Assembly (NCBI GenBank): GCA_902806375.1
Contig: CADCWK010000145.1
Span: 1-6,526, forward strand
Direction: 5' to 3'
Origin: an uncultured Thermomicrobiales bacterium
GTDB taxonomy: Bacteria > Chloroflexota > Chloroflexia > Thermomicrobiales > UBA6265
DNA length: 6,526 bases
Within the stretch, counting starts at the first letter, position 1. Each line of letters starts with the position of its first letter. Position numbers and translations under genes: made by a program. Positions 6,027-6,526 of this stretch are shown one piece after another. Below the pieces are notes generated by a model. That model was given only the letters and a program-made list of their open reading frames with translations, was not told the DNA's origin and did not search any database.

Positions 6027-6515
6027 TCAACGATTCGTCCCGCGACGGAACTGGATCGCGATCGCGGCCAGCAGGGACACGATCATCAGCAGGAGCACCA
6101 TGGGCGCGGTCCCAGTCGTGGCCGACGAGGAGCCCGTGCCGGTACCCGGCAGACCCGTGGTGGTACCGCCCGTGGTCGAACCAGCGTCTCCACCCGTGGC
6201 GGAACCCGTGCCAGACCCAGCGCCGGTATTGGAGCCAGTGCCGGTACCAGAGTCAGTGCCGGTACCAGAGTCGGTGCCGGTGCCGGTACCCGAACCGGCA
6301 CTCCCGTTGTTGGCTCCTGAGCCGCTGCCGGCGCCACTGCCGACTCCGCCGTCACCACCAGCTCCACCACCACTGCCAGCGCCACCGTCACCACCGGCGC
6401 CACCGCTGCCGGCTCCGTCAACTATGCCCTTTTCCAGCAGGACGAAGCGCAGGATCAGGGGAACGAGGCGACCGACTGACGGCGTGTACGCACTCGAGTG
6501 CGCCCAGGTCCAGCG
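6027..6515 (-). CDS. C-terminal part of an LPxTG-type cell-surface protein (start missing, probably frameshifted)
   Basis: The frame encodes a short hydrophobic stretch (VGRLVPLILRFVLLEKGIV, about 6425-6481), about 90 residues of Gly/Ser/Thr/Asp-rich low complexity, then a cell-wall-sorting tail: LPGTG at 6138-6152, a spacer of about 12 residues, a hydrophobic helix starting MVLLLMIVSLLAAIAI and an Arg-rich end QFRRGTNR before TGA. Sortases cleave LPxTG between Thr and Gly and attach the protein to the cell wall, so the product would be displayed outside the cell on a flexible stalk. No ATG, GTG or TTG lies between the upstream TAG (6516-6518) and the sorting tail. A neighbouring frame is open from the right edge to a TGA at 6418-6420 and may hold the preceding part of the same protein, one base out of phase. 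The sorting tail is convincing; the gene's integrity and true extent are not. Confidence 0.68.
   Translation of the reverse strand, partial: RWTWAHSSAYTPSVGRLVPLILRFVLLEKGIVDGAGSGGAGGDGGAGSGGGAGGDGGVGSGAGSGSGANNGSAGSGTGTGTDSGTGTDSGTGTGSNTGAGSGTGSATGGDAGSTTGGTTTGLPGTGTGSSSATTGTAPMVLLLMIVSLLAAIAIQFRRGTNR
6223..6276. repeat. 18-bp tandem repeat, three copies, in the surface-protein stalk
   Basis: Units begin at 6223, 6241 and 6259 with the pattern CCGGTACCAGAGTCRGTG. The last two differ at one base and the first is more diverged. Each encodes six stalk residues of the TGTDSG type on the minus strand, and Gly-Thr codons make GGTACC recur about five times in 6135-6290. Recombination or slippage here would change stalk length in frame. 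Confidence 0.85.
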
Positions 6516-6526
6516 CTAAGGCTGCC

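Noticed and set aside
5913..6320. Plus-strand frame starting MNKSGPG with a GGAG-like site
   Set aside because: It runs through a terminator-like inverted repeat and then reads the antisense of the surface-protein tail; the product is Arg/Gly/Thr-rich without motifs.
6100..6519. Pro/Val-rich plus-strand protein with PVPEP repeats
   Set aside because: It is the antisense of the Gly/Thr stalk. The minus strand gives an LPGTG, helix and Arg tail in order, which chance rarely produces.

Overview
The window is high-GC bacterial DNA with strong Shine-Dalgarno sites and heavy use of C or G at third codon positions. The gene set is an ECF42-type sigma factor with its DGPF partner, a PAP2 phosphatase, a DUF6328-like membrane protein and an LPxTG-type surface protein. 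It fits a high-GC Gram-positive-like lineage, either Actinomycetota or Chloroflexota (Thermomicrobia-like). The sequence alone does not decide between them.

Layout. (1) At 1-717, minus strand, is a PAP2-superfamily membrane phosphatase whose C-terminus runs off the left edge. (2) At 718-1108 is a gap with no convincing gene. (3) At 1109-2754, minus strand, is a two-gene operon: a 117-aa DGPF/YCII-like protein, then a 431-aa ECF sigma factor with a C-terminal helical/TPR extension. The two overlap by 4 bases (ATGA). Upstream is a TGTCGA-N17-CGTC element that matches the promoter motif I recall for the ECF42 group, so the operon is probably self-activating. (4) At 3027-5105, plus strand, is a 692-aa protein of no recognised family. 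Its C-terminal third has the sequence hallmarks of the nucleoside phosphorylase/nucleosidase fold, behind a large conserved-looking domain and a disordered N-terminal leader. (5) At 5192-5642, minus strand and convergent with (4), is a DUF6328-like four-helix membrane protein broken by a frameshift. Loss of one copy of a 5-bp tandem repeat (GACGC) would explain the break exactly. (6) At 5643-6026 is a non-coding stretch that includes an 11-bp perfect inverted repeat, probably a terminator. (7) At 6027-6515, minus strand, is the Gly/Ser/Thr-rich stalk and cell-wall-sorting tail (LPGTG, hydrophobic helix, Arg-rich end) of a surface protein. Its frame has no usable start and meets a stop near the right edge, so it too is probably frameshifted.

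The only clear functional unit is the DGPF-sigma operon. The PAP2, nucleosidase-fold, DUF6328 and LPxTG genes look like independent neighbours. The best candidates for something undescribed are the 692-aa nucleosidase-fold protein and the two neighbouring disrupted envelope genes.
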